Assembly: GCF_002019735.1 (NCBI RefSeq)
Contig: NZ_KV917378.1
Location: forward strand, 1,576,869 to 1,640,868
Direction: 5' to 3'
DNA from: Salipaludibacillus agaradhaerens
GTDB taxonomy: Bacteria > Bacillota > Bacilli > Bacillales > Salisediminibacteriaceae
DNA length: 64,000 nt
The translations under genes and the position numbers were made by a program. This document shows positions 45,954-54,626 of the stretch, piece after piece. Below the pieces are notes generated by a model. The model ran no database searches. It had not been told where the DNA came from and was given only the letters and a program-made list of their open reading frames with translations. The number at the start of each line of letters is the position of its first letter. Position 1 is the stretch's first letter.

Positions 45954-47252
45954 TTGGATATTGGCAAAAGAATTAGGTTTTATCGGCAATTAAAGGGACT
46001 TACACAGACAGATTTGTGTAAAGGCATCGTCTCACCTTCTCATTATAGTAATATAGAAAGTGGACGATATGACGCCTCCTACGATATACTAAGGTTGCTA
46101 GCGTTGCGTTTAAAAGTTCCTACCGATTACTTCACCCATCATGATCATTACTCTATGCGAGTGGAAAAATTATTAGGTGCTTACCAACTTTCGTTAGAGA
46201 GCTCTTTAGCTGATGCAGAAGCTTTTCACACTAAACATGAACAAGATTTTGCATTTATTCCGTCGTTAGAGCAAGAATTACAATACCTTTTAATCCAATG
46301 TAACCACGCTTTAAGAAGATTTGATCTAGAAGAAGCAGATAGCATTTACAAACATATTTCTTTTTACATGGAAGATTTTGATGAAAAGAATCTATCAAAA
46401 TCAACGCGTTTTCATTACCATTTTATTAATGGGCTTAAGTATTATTTAAGCGGGGACTACTCTAAAAGCTATTATTATTATTTAAATGCTTTAAAACATG
46501 TTTCTCGTGATATGGATACAGCTAAAACGAAATTCAACTGTGCTCAACTTTTTTATGTAATGAATGATTATTATCGTGCTTTATTTTATATCAATGAAGC
46601 GAAGGAAATTTTTGAGAATGTCAATCAGATTTCTAAAACAATCGATTGCCACACGGTAAAAGGACAGATTTTGATAGAATTGAAAGAATATGATCAAGCA
46701 CATCATGCGCTAAATAAAGGATTGTCGATTGCCCGTGATCACAATTATGTGAGAGAAGAAGCGGATTTACTACATACACTCGGCATGCTTCAGGTGGATG
46801 AAAAAGATTATCTTTCTAGTATTGCATCTTTTAAACAAAGTCTTGCTATAAGAGAACGAGAGATTAAGAAGAACAATGGCAATTTCGTGCCTAACCATAG
46901 CTACTATTCATATCACTGGTTAGTTCAAACACATTTATTAGCGGGGAAATATCATGAGATGCGCGAATATTTAAATAAAGCTGATGACTACTGCTTCTCT
47001 GAACACCATTATTACCAATTACTCGTTTATGAAGCAAAGTTAGACTACGCACTCGGTAATGAAAAAGCTTATGAAGAAAAAACTGACAAAGCTTTAAGTT
47101 ACCTTTACAATAATAAACTTTGGCGATTTGTTGAAGATGCCGTTACTGACTTTAGTCAGTATTATTCTAAAAAAAGGCAGTATAAAAAAGCAAATGAATA
47201 TTTGCGCATGGAAGTCGATGTTTACAAAAAATCTTATGTGAGGAGAGATTAA
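45954..47252 (+). CDS. NprR-like RNPP quorum-sensing regulator (HTH-TPR)
   Basis: A 432-aa protein. An XRE helix-turn-helix occupies about residues 5-62 (IRFYRQLKGLTQTDLCKGIV, SPSHYSNIESGRYDASYDIL); the rest (about 75-430) is a series of tetratricopeptide-like helix pairs, for example GDYSKSYYYYLNALKHVSRD, NDYYRALFYINEAKEIFENV, KEYDQAHHALNKGLSIARDH and KDYLSSIASFKQSLAIRERE. This is the layout of NprR/PlcR/Rap proteins that bind re-imported signal peptides. The start is TTG at 45954 with GGAGGGG upstream. A pre-propeptide gene follows one base after its stop, as in known regulator-peptide pairs. Target genes are unknown. Confidence 0.88.
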   Translation: MDIGKRIRFYRQLKGLTQTDLCKGIVSPSHYSNIESGRYDASYDILRLLALRLKVPTDYFTHHDHYSMRVEKLLGAYQLSLESSLADAEAFHTKHEQDFAFIPSLEQELQYLLIQCNHALRRFDLEEADSIYKHISFYMEDFDEKNLSKSTRFHYHFINGLKYYLSGDYSKSYYYYLNALKHVSRDMDTAKTKFNCAQLFYVMNDYYRALFYINEAKEIFENVNQISKTIDCHTVKGQILIELKEYDQAHHALNKGLSIARDHNYVREEADLLHTLGMLQVDEKDYLSSIASFKQSLAIREREIKKNNGNFVPNHSYYSYHWLVQTHLLAGKYHEMREYLNKADDYCFSEHHYYQLLVYEAKLDYALGNEKAYEEKTDKALSYLYNNKLWRFVEDAVTDFSQYYSKKRQYKKANEYLRMEVDVYKKSYVRRD

Positions 47253-47253
47253 C

Positions 47254-47376
47254 ATGAAAAAGAAATTAGCTGTATTATTAACTGTTGTGGTTCTTGTTGG
47301 AGGTGCCCTTTCTCTAACGGCACAAACTGAACAATTTGATTCCACACATACAAGACAAGCTCCAATCGTAGCTTAA
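47254..47376 (+). CDS. Signal pre-propeptide (NprX/Phr-like), partner of the RNPP regulator
   Basis: A 40-aa gene. Basic start MKKK, then a hydrophobic signal segment (LAVLLTVVVLVGGALSL, about 5-21), a polar propeptide (TAQTEQFDSTHTR) and the tail RQAPIVA ending at the C-terminus. This is the arrangement of Phr, NprX and PapR precursors, exported by Sec and trimmed outside. The tail resembles the NprX motif SKPDIVG in having P-x-I-V-small. AGGAGAG inside the 3' end of the regulator gene lies 7 bases before the ATG, and the two genes are one base apart, so they are translationally linked. A weak SigH-like site (AGGCAGT, then TGAAT at 47195-47199) lies upstream within the regulator gene. Confidence 0.85.
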   Translation: MKKKLAVLLTVVVLVGGALSLTAQTEQFDSTHTRQAPIVA

Positions 47377-47378
47377 TA

Positions 47379-47412
47379 GAAAAAGGCACCCGACATCCGG
47401 GTGCTTTTTCTA
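47379..47412 (+). terminator. Terminator of the RNPP-peptide cassette
   Basis: AAAAAGGCACCCG and CGGGTGCTTTTT form a strong stem with a short loop, followed by CTATTT, right after the peptide gene's stop. Confidence 0.92.
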
Positions 47413-47526
47413 TTTGTGTTACTTGCTTCAGCGCCCAGTGAAGTATCTTCTTTAGCCGATACTTCAGTCAGTGCGTTTAAATCTCTATCCTAATTTGTTA
47501 ATGGTTTAATTAGCTCGCTAATTTAC

Positions 47527-47734
47527 CACAGATAACAACCGTCCGTAAAGCTCCCGGCTCATAATAGAGTGGAGAGCTAACTCTATTTAGCCGGGAGAGA
47601 AAGGTGCTAATGACCTGATTAACTCGGGCCAACAGGATGTTGGTCACACAAGCGTTTTCGCAGGACGCGAAGACGTTAGCTTGTGTTCCTTATCAGTGGA
47701 AGAAGAACGAAAATTCCCACTGATTGAAGGTTCG
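47527..47734 (-). repeat. Structured mobile repeat, copy G (full length)
   Basis: A 208-bp copy in opposite orientation to copy B and of almost the same length and content. All hairpins are present, the inner stem best here (CTCCCGGCT with AGCCGGGAG, enclosing ATAGAGT/ACTCTAT). Flanks are ATTTAC (47521-47526) and TATTAT (47735-47740), diverged from the usual TTTTAT. It lies between the quorum-sensing cassette and adenine deaminase. Confidence 0.88.
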
Positions 47735-47771
47735 TATTATTTGAAAAAACGGCCTTTTCTTATACTCATCA

Positions 47772-49514
47772 TCACTTTTCGACTGCAATGTTTAAGTGGG
47801 TACCTAATGTGCAATCAAAGTAGCCCATGTCTGTCAATTTCAATTGAGGAATAACAGGTAGACACATGAATGATAAGGCAGAGAACGGATTAAAATTCCC
47901 TATAAAGCCTAGCTCTACTAAAGCTTCATCTACGCCTTTCATTTTGGCTAATGTCTCTTCTATCGCACTTGCCGACATAAGACCTGCAATTGTTAATGGT
48001 AATGAAGCAATCGGTTCCCCGTGCTTGACAATGACCATACCGCCCTTCATTTTTTCAACTTCGTTAATCGCTTTTAACATATCTTTGTCATCGGCTCCCG
48101 CTACGACAAGGTTATGTGAATCGTGAGCAACTGTTAAGGCTATGGCACCTTCTTTAAGCCCTAACCCCTGAATAAAGCCCAACCCAATATTCCCTGTTTG
48201 ATGATGGCGTTCAATAACTGCCAATTTTAGCAGACCATCCGCAGGCGAGCTAATAAAGCTCCCATTATACTGAGGCGGCTCCACAATTATTTTTTCCGTT
48301 ACGAGGCTGTTTGGCTGTAGTTTAATGGCATATGCCTGACCTAAACTGGATGCAGGAATCGCTAGTTTTTCTAAGGTAACCTCGGGCGTGTTAACAGTAT
48401 GAGTTAAATTTTCTGGCAGATGACGTTCCTCCACATCCTCCGGTAATGTCTTACCATCTTCAGCTACCAATTCTCCATTTTTGAAGACATGTGAAATTGT
48501 GAATGAGTCTAGATCATTAACTAATAAGAGATCAGCTAAATAACCTGGTGCTACTGCCCCCTTCGTTTTTAAACCGTAACATTCTGCAGCGTTTAACGTA
48601 GCAAGCTGGATAGCGAGAAGTGGATCGAGACCATGTTTTACTGCTAAACGGATATTCGCATCAATGCTCCCTTCTGCCATCAACTCATCAAGGTGCTTGT
48701 CATCGGTGCAAAATAAGAAACGGCGAGCGTTAGTAACGTTCACTTGCGGTATAAGCGCTTGTAAATCCTTTGCAGCAGATCCTTCTCTTATAAGGACATA
48801 AAGGCCTTTTTTTATCCGCTCAGCTGCTTCCTCAGCTGTCGTACATTCATGATCCGTTGTAATTCTAGCTGTCCCATATACATTCATAGCTTCAGCATCG
48901 AGTCCTGCTCCATGTCCATCAATAAGCTTTTCCTTACTTAGGGCGTCATGAAGCTTTGCCATCATGTCTGGGACTCCAGCGGCTGTCGAGGGATAATCCA
49001 TGACTTCCGCTAATCCTAACACACGCTCATGATCATAAAATGGGGCTAAATCTTCTGCTGTAAGTGTGGCTCCTGAATGTTCAAACGGTGTTGCTGGCAC
49101 ACATGAAGGTAACATAAACAAAACGTCTAAAGGCACCCCTTCTGAGTCTTCAAGCATAAATTGTATACCATCAGTTCCTGTAACATTTGCAATCTCATGG
49201 GGATCAGTAATGACCGTTGTCACACCATGTGGGATCACAATATCGGAAAATTTATGGGGAGGAACCATAGAAGATTCAATGTGGACATGCCCATCTATTA
49301 ATCCAGGTACAACATACTTTCCTTTTGCATCAATTTCTTTTTTTCCTTCATAGTTCCCTATTCCGACAATCATCCCGTTGTATATGGCTACGTCGCCTTC
49401 TTCAATTTCCAATGTGAAAACATTAACGATTTTACCATTTTTTATAACTAAGTCTGCTGGTGCTACTTTATTTGCTACGTGTATGCGATTAATTAAGTCT
49501 TTTTTTTCTGCCAT
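47772..49514 (-). CDS. adeC: Adenine deaminase
   Basis: A 580-aa amidohydrolase that converts adenine to hypoxanthine and ammonia in purine salvage. The metal site motif GLIDGHVHIESSMVPP (about 72-87) and TTVITDPHEIANVTG (about 98-112) are typical of the AdeC family; FCTDDKHLDELM carries the catalytic acidic residues. The C-terminal AdeC domain includes VAHDSHNLVVAGADD and LMSASAIEETL. AAGGGG precedes the ATG. The leader has a hairpin (49538-49564) but no purine riboswitch was recognised. Confidence 0.95.
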   Translation of the reverse strand: MAEKKDLINRIHVANKVAPADLVIKNGKIVNVFTLEIEEGDVAIYNGMIVGIGNYEGKKEIDAKGKYVVPGLIDGHVHIESSMVPPHKFSDIVIPHGVTTVITDPHEIANVTGTDGIQFMLEDSEGVPLDVLFMLPSCVPATPFEHSGATLTAEDLAPFYDHERVLGLAEVMDYPSTAAGVPDMMAKLHDALSKEKLIDGHGAGLDAEAMNVYGTARITTDHECTTAEEAAERIKKGLYVLIREGSAAKDLQALIPQVNVTNARRFLFCTDDKHLDELMAEGSIDANIRLAVKHGLDPLLAIQLATLNAAECYGLKTKGAVAPGYLADLLLVNDLDSFTISHVFKNGELVAEDGKTLPEDVEERHLPENLTHTVNTPEVTLEKLAIPASSLGQAYAIKLQPNSLVTEKIIVEPPQYNGSFISSPADGLLKLAVIERHHQTGNIGLGFIQGLGLKEGAIALTVAHDSHNLVVAGADDKDMLKAINEVEKMKGGMVIVKHGEPIASLPLTIAGLMSASAIEETLAKMKGVDEALVELGFIGNFNPFSALSFMCLPVIPQLKLTDMGYFDCTLGTHLNIAVEK

Positions 49515-50209
49515 TTCTAACGCCCCTTTTTAATGAAACGTCTCTGGCCTGTTGCCAAAGACGTTCGTCATCATCAATCTTCAACGTATATTCATGCCTT
49601 CACCGGAGATGACTCTCTTGAATGACATATTTTCTGAGTATCATGTCGCAAGCTTTGTAAGTAAAGCTATGGTTGTATAAATTGATTAGTACTATTATAA
49701 CGAAATAGTCGTCAGACATCTACGTCCACTGTTAAAATTGTCAAGTTATTTCACAGTGATCATTACCCCACTCTTTTCAGCCCATTTATGTGAAGATCGG
49801 CATTACATTTTAAGCTAAACATGTCCCGTGGTCTTCTTATTCAATAAATGTTCCTTGTTTCAGTCTCCTTCACAAATGCAGCGTTTCTACGAGCCTTTAA
49901 TTAATAACAGAAGGAAACACTATACGCTCAAGATATGATCACTTGCAGCTGATCATCAACAAAAACAGCGTGTGAAGAAGGAATCTACCATATTCAACAC
50001 GTTAACAACTTCCATAGTCGCTTATAAACTTGGATGGCGCATTTTCAAGGAGTAGCAACTAATAAATACTTGGATAACTACCTAAATTGAGTTCGTTGAC
50101 TTGAATTGAGCAAACAAATAGCATTTGAGGAACGAATCAAACAAATGCTTGTCTCTGCTTGCCGAAAATCAAATCACTTACAATAGACATGTTAAGGCGT
50201 TCTAAAAGG
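49515..50209. other. Intergenic, no gene seen
   Basis: Contains the adeC leader with the hairpin ACGTCTCTGG/CCAAAGACGT (49538-49564), which could be an attenuator although its T run is poor. The remainder holds no supported gene or known RNA. Confidence 0.5.
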
Positions 50210-50780
50210 TTAATTATTGGATTCATATTTGTTACTTCCAGGGAGTTTCTTGATTTTATTCCATGCTTCTATCGCTTCTTCACGACTTTTCCCTTGATTT
50301 TTAGGGTCTGCAAAAAAATCACGAATGAATTGGTTATATTCGAATTGAGGTGCAATTTTTTTCTTGTAAGAAGGGGCTTTTTTGCGTTCTTCTTCCTCAT
50401 ACCAAGCGTCTACAACGTCACGATAAGTCCGTCCAATGTTGTTTTTAAAATAGTTTTGAATATAGGTCGAAAAGTGAAATTTCGGGATTACTGTCTTAAA
50501 AAACGCCCTTACATCTTGACTACAACGATGATTTTCTGTAATGACTGTATCCAGACTTAAATCTGTTTGTGGCTCTATTTTTTTATTTACTCTTGAATTT
50601 CTGATAGGCTTCTTTATCTCTCCCGTCAGAAGAAATGTTTCTATTTCTATCGGAAATATCTATTTTAGAACCAGAAGCACTTATTTCATTTTCCCTACAA
50701 AATGATTGTAATTCTTCTTTTAACCAATAGTAATCTCTAAAACTATCTATACTAATATCTTTTGTTAGATTAGGTCTCAT
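50210..50780 (-). pseudogene. SAP domain (DUF6434-like) protein, broken by a 1-base frameshift
   Basis: Start at 50780 (GGAGG 8 bases upstream) gives a SAP-type DNA-binding start: DYYWLKEELQSFCRENEISA, SGSKIDISDRN. The frame then shifts: after removing one A from the AAA at 50644-50646 the protein continues IETFLLTGEIKKPIRNSR and on through LSLDTVITENHRCSQDVRAF, FHFSTYIQNYF, YRDVVDAWYEEEERKK and SREEAIEAWNKIKKLPGS to the stop at 50210. Corrected, it is 189 aa and full length. The total of 571 bases (3n+1) fits one inserted base. Either a true pseudogene or a sequencing error in a short homopolymer. Confidence 0.85.
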
Positions 50781-50925
50781 AAAACACACCTCCATTACAA
50801 CTCAACCATTATAGAACAACCGTTCCTATTAATCAAATTTAATTTAATTAAAACAATAAGTTTACGAAAAGAAAAGAACGCTAGTTAAAAGCGGCATGAT
50901 GCATTTTTTCAATGGTAATGTATGC

Positions 50926-50960
50926 AAAAACTGATGAGATCGTATTCTCATCAGTTTAAA
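50926..50960 (-). terminator. Terminator of the glycerate cluster
   Basis: AAACTGATGAGA pairs with TCTCATCAGTTT on the minus strand, followed by TTGC; just after the glycerate kinase stop. Confidence 0.75.
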
Positions 50961-50964
50961 AGCA

Positions 50965-52107
50965 TCACTTATTATTTTCTCCAAGCTTCCATAATCGGGC
51001 GATGTTTTCTGCTGTTTGTTCAAGATATTCATGTGATACGCCCTTTAAATCGTCAAAAGTGACGATATTGGATAGTGAGCTGAAAACAGCGTCAATGCCT
51101 TCATGATAGACAGATTCATAACCTTCACCAATGCTTCCACATATGGCGATAACAGGAAGATGATATTTTTTGGCAATACGTGCCACGTGAACAGGGGTTT
51201 TCCCATGTTGGGTCTGGTGATTAATACCGCCTTCTCCCGTTATGACGAGGTCAGCGTGTTCAATATAGGCTTCAAGACCTGTCACATCAGACACAATTTC
51301 TCCCCCTTTTTCTAAGGATGCTGGAAAGAAGGCAAGGAAGGCTGCCCCGAGACCGCCAGCGGCTCCAGCACCTTGGACCTCATCCACGTGATGACCGAGG
51401 TCTCTTTCAATCACTTGCGCATAATGGTGAAGCGCTGCATCAAGCTTCTTTATGTCATCAGCTGTTGCTCCCTTTTGTGGACCATAAATTGCTGAGGCGC
51501 CATTTGGTCCTGTTAGTGGGTTATCCACATCGCAGGCTACGCGTATTGTTACATCGTTAAGCCGCGGATCTAAGCCACTCATATTAATTGCCGCTAATTG
51601 TTGCAAGTTGATTCCGCCTTGCTTCAACTCGTTTCCATCAATATCCATTAAAGAGCCACCAAGAGCTTGAAACATACCTGCTCCACCATCATTTGTTGCA
51701 CTGCCACCGATACCGATAATAAGCTTTTTGATGCCAAGGTCAAGGGCTCCTTGAATGAGCTGACCAGTCCCATAAGAGCTCGTTATTTTTGGGTCCTTTA
51801 ATGCATTTGGCACGTGATGAATGCCAGATGCTGATGCCATTTCGATGACGGCTGTTTGATGATCACCGAGAATACCGAAACTAGCTTCGACCTTCCGTCC
51901 TAATGGATCCTCAACTATTTTCGTCACTAATCGTCCACCTGTAGCATCTATTAAGGATTGGACAGTTCCTTCTCCACCGTCTGCCATCGGACACGTCACG
52001 ATATTCGCATCATGCCAAATTTTTTGCAGTCCAGTCTTTATCGCATTGGCCACTTGCTGGGCTGTTAGCGTTTCTTTAAATGAATCGGGCGCCACGATAA
52101 TTTTCAT
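50965..52107 (-). CDS. glxK: Glycerate kinase GlxK
   Basis: A 380-aa class I glycerate kinase phosphorylating D-glycerate with ATP, feeding it into glycolysis. Typical segments are IVAPDSFKETLTAQQVANAI (about 3-22), CPMADGGEGTVQSLIDATGG (about 39-58), GIGGSATNDGGAGMFQALG (about 131-149), and GAGAAGGLGAAF. GGGAGG precedes the ATG. It lies 17 bases after a GntP-type permease gene, so transport and phosphorylation are one operon. Confidence 0.95.
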   Translation of the reverse strand: MKIIVAPDSFKETLTAQQVANAIKTGLQKIWHDANIVTCPMADGGEGTVQSLIDATGGRLVTKIVEDPLGRKVEASFGILGDHQTAVIEMASASGIHHVPNALKDPKITSSYGTGQLIQGALDLGIKKLIIGIGGSATNDGGAGMFQALGGSLMDIDGNELKQGGINLQQLAAINMSGLDPRLNDVTIRVACDVDNPLTGPNGASAIYGPQKGATADDIKKLDAALHHYAQVIERDLGHHVDEVQGAGAAGGLGAAFLAFFPASLEKGGEIVSDVTGLEAYIEHADLVITGEGGINHQTQHGKTPVHVARIAKKYHLPVIAICGSIGEGYESVYHEGIDAVFSSLSNIVTFDDLKGVSHEYLEQTAENIARLWKLGENNK

Positions 52108-52124
52108 TTTAAATTCCTCCCTCT

Positions 52125-53384
52125 TTAAAATAGTTGGAATACGCCGAAAAGTAATGTCGATATAAGGGCAAGCGTCAAACCAACGAGTGACTCGTAAGGA
52201 ATAAGCTTTAGGCGTTCTTGAATGCCCATGAGGACACTGCCTGCTGTAGCGTGGAAGAAGCTGCCGTGCGGCATATGGTCAAGCACTGTTGCTCCCGCAT
52301 GTATCATTGCAGCACCAGCGAGTCCGGCTACACCCAATTCTAATAACGTGCCACTAAATACTTCACTTGCTACAACTGCTCCAGCTGTAGTCGAAGCTGT
52401 GGCACCCGACATGAAAATACCTGAAGCAGGTGCCAGTGCATAGCTTGGCAAACCTACAAATTCAATAGCATCGATTAAGACATATTGTAATCCTGAGTTA
52501 GAAATAATTCCGGCTAACGTTCCAGTCCCTAGCAATAAAACAGCTACCGCTGACATTTTTCCTAAACCTGTAATGACGAATGCATTTAATTGCTTTATTT
52601 TCCCCATTGCGAGAGCGCCTGCAATTCCGCCTACAGGCAAGGCTATCATCGGATCGACTTCGATGCCAGCTGTTGGTCTAAGTACGAGTAAGAGAATAGC
52701 TGTAAGCGGTGCCACAATAGCTGCTAATAATGGTGGATGATCCTTTTCTGAAGATTGTTCAATGTCTTCTGCTTTGATCATTGTCCCTTTAGCAACTAAT
52801 CGTTTCGCTAAAATATAAGTAACAGCCACTCCGAAAATAGCTGGAATGATTCCCGCCGCCATAACAGAGGTCAACGGTACATTAAAGGATTCTGAAATAG
52901 CGATTGTATTAGGGTTAGGAGACATAATATTACCTGCTTTCCCCCCACCAACCATAGCTAATAAAATGGCAGTTCGAGATAATCCTGCCGTATAAGCAAT
53001 CGCTAAGGCAATCGGCGCCACGGTAATGACGGCTACATCCACAAATACACCTACAGCAGTTAGCAACATCGTCGCCAATACTAAGGCGAGTAACGCTTTC
53101 TTTTCACCGAGTTTTGTAACGACTCCCTTGGCGATGGATGCCGCTGCCCCAGATTCAATGAGTACACCGGCTAATATTCCGGCAGCCAAAATTCTAAGGA
53201 CTGCTGGAATAATTCCTTGCGCCCCTCCCATCATAAGATCAACCGTTTCTGTTAAACCCGCTCCACCTGCGAGCCCACCAATTAAGGCTCCTGCAACGAG
53301 TGCATAAACAGGGGGGACTTTTCGTAAAATAAGAATAATAGATATGACTAACGCAATAATAGCTCCTAATGCACTGACTGGCAT
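52125..53384 (-). CDS. GntP-family permease, probably for glycerate
   Basis: A 419-aa symporter with about twelve membrane segments. GntP features are PPVYALVAGALIGGLAGG (about 24-41), VGGGKAGNIMSPNPNTIA (about 144-161) and the C-terminal DHMPHGSFFHATAG. The family transports gluconate and related hydroxy acids; the glycerate kinase directly downstream makes glycerate the likely substrate. GGAGGAG precedes the ATG. A near-consensus cre sequence lies about 30 bases upstream. Confidence 0.9.
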   Translation of the reverse strand: MPVSALGAIIALVISIILILRKVPPVYALVAGALIGGLAGGAGLTETVDLMMGGAQGIIPAVLRILAAGILAGVLIESGAAASIAKGVVTKLGEKKALLALVLATMLLTAVGVFVDVAVITVAPIALAIAYTAGLSRTAILLAMVGGGKAGNIMSPNPNTIAISESFNVPLTSVMAAGIIPAIFGVAVTYILAKRLVAKGTMIKAEDIEQSSEKDHPPLLAAIVAPLTAILLLVLRPTAGIEVDPMIALPVGGIAGALAMGKIKQLNAFVITGLGKMSAVAVLLLGTGTLAGIISNSGLQYVLIDAIEFVGLPSYALAPASGIFMSGATASTTAGAVVASEVFSGTLLELGVAGLAGAAMIHAGATVLDHMPHGSFFHATAGSVLMGIQERLKLIPYESLVGLTLALISTLLFGVFQLF

Positions 53385-53415
53385 GATCTCACTCCTCCGT
53401 TTAGTATTAATGTCA

Positions 53416-53430
53416 TTGTAAGCGTTTTAA
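53416..53430. promoter_or_regulatory. Candidate cre site (CcpA)
   Basis: TTGTAAGCGTTTTAA matches the catabolite-repression consensus WTGNAANCGNWNNCW at all but one position and sits about 30 bases before the permease gene, so glucose repression of glycerate use is plausible. Confidence 0.5.
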
Positions 53431-53498
53431 TCGACAGTTTCATTGTGCATATGCTCAAATGTAAACGGATTCTCTTCATTTTTTTTGTGCATTAACGT

Positions 53499-54614
53499 CT
53501 ATGAAAAGGTGTTTTTTAACACACAGCTCACATAAAGATAGAAGAGATCTACGAGTCGCTGCGGATGCTTTCCTGTCAGTTCATATATTTTATCTAAGCG
53601 ATAATGGAGCGTGTTTCGATGAATAAACAATGCTTTTGCAGTGTGGGTAATGGATCCGTCATGCTTAATAAACGTTTCCAAAGTTACTAATAGATCCGCA
53701 TGCTGATCTTGTGTCAATAGTGGTTTATCTACAGGCAAACGTTTAATAGATTCATGGGTTAAAAGGTGATAGAACAAGACATCCACTGTCTTCGTTTTGT
53801 AAGCGATAACGTTCTCATCACTTCTCATGAGTAAGCTCATTTCCATTGTTTTTACTGCTTGTTCATAAGAGTAAGCGATGTGCGAATAGCTGTCATAAAT
53901 AAGCCCTGTTGTAAGCCTAAGCGGCTGGCCACTAAAATAGTCAGCCCACCCTTTAGCTGTATTTAACAGATCACGATCTGTTTTCGCCGTTTTAACGACT
54001 ACAATCGTATCCTTTATGAGACTGAGCAAATCTTGTTTGTGCAGTAATGGCTTTAGCGCTTTTTCGAGCTTGTCTAGTTCATGCCGTTTGTTTTCATATG
54101 TCCCCCCATTGTGCGAGATTAAAATGATGCCACGGGTTTTGACTAAATCAATTGAAAGCATATCCGCTTTTTCTATGAAATTGTTATCTAAAATACCTTC
54201 TCCTGACACCCACTGATTAACAAACTCTCGCGTCAATCGCTCATCATATTGCATCTGTTTTAGTAAAAATGCCTGTTCAATAATCATTTCAGCTGTCATT
54301 TTCACAAGCTCTCCATAACCTTTTACCTCATTTGGCGGACCAGTAATCCCCACGGTCCCGACAATATCTCCCCGAAAATAAACAGGCAAATTAATCCCTT
54401 GTTTTACTCCGTGCCACTTTTGTTCATCAGTCACTGTAATTTCAATGCTTTCTTTTTTAAATTGAATATGCTTCGCCACCTCATGAACCGTACCAATCCG
54501 CTCTGTTTCTCCTGAACCGATGATAACACCATGCTCGTCCATCACGTTAATGTTGTAATCTAAAATGTCCATCGTGCGCCTGACAATATTTTGAGCTACT
54601 TCAGCTGATAACAT
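53499..54614 (-). CDS. CdaR-type sugar-diacid regulator
   Basis: A 371-aa transcription factor: an N-terminal sugar-diacid recognition domain (about 1-130; QNIVRRTMDILDYNINVMDE, GINLPVYFRGDIVGTVGITG), a GGDEF-like middle part, and a C-terminal PucR/CdaR helix-turn-helix (HDGSITHTAKALFIHRNTLH, YRLDKIYELTGKHP). CdaR activates glycerate and glucarate genes in E. coli, and this gene lies just upstream of the glycerate permease-kinase pair on the same strand. The ATG at 54614 has GGAGG 7 bases upstream; the longer frame starts at a TTG overlapping that site. Confidence 0.92.
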   Translation of the reverse strand: MLSAEVAQNIVRRTMDILDYNINVMDEHGVIIGSGETERIGTVHEVAKHIQFKKESIEITVTDEQKWHGVKQGINLPVYFRGDIVGTVGITGPPNEVKGYGELVKMTAEMIIEQAFLLKQMQYDERLTREFVNQWVSGEGILDNNFIEKADMLSIDLVKTRGIILISHNGGTYENKRHELDKLEKALKPLLHKQDLLSLIKDTIVVVKTAKTDRDLLNTAKGWADYFSGQPLRLTTGLIYDSYSHIAYSYEQAVKTMEMSLLMRSDENVIAYKTKTVDVLFYHLLTHESIKRLPVDKPLLTQDQHADLLVTLETFIKHDGSITHTAKALFIHRNTLHYRLDKIYELTGKHPQRLVDLFYLYVSCVLKNTFS

Positions 54615-54626
54615 AGATGCCTCCAA

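Noticed and set aside
49515-49700. Purine riboswitch before adeC
   Set aside because: The conserved loop motifs of the purine aptamer are not found; only a plain hairpin is present.
50159-50560. 133-codon plus frame
   Set aside because: Shadow of the frameshifted SAP gene on the minus strand.
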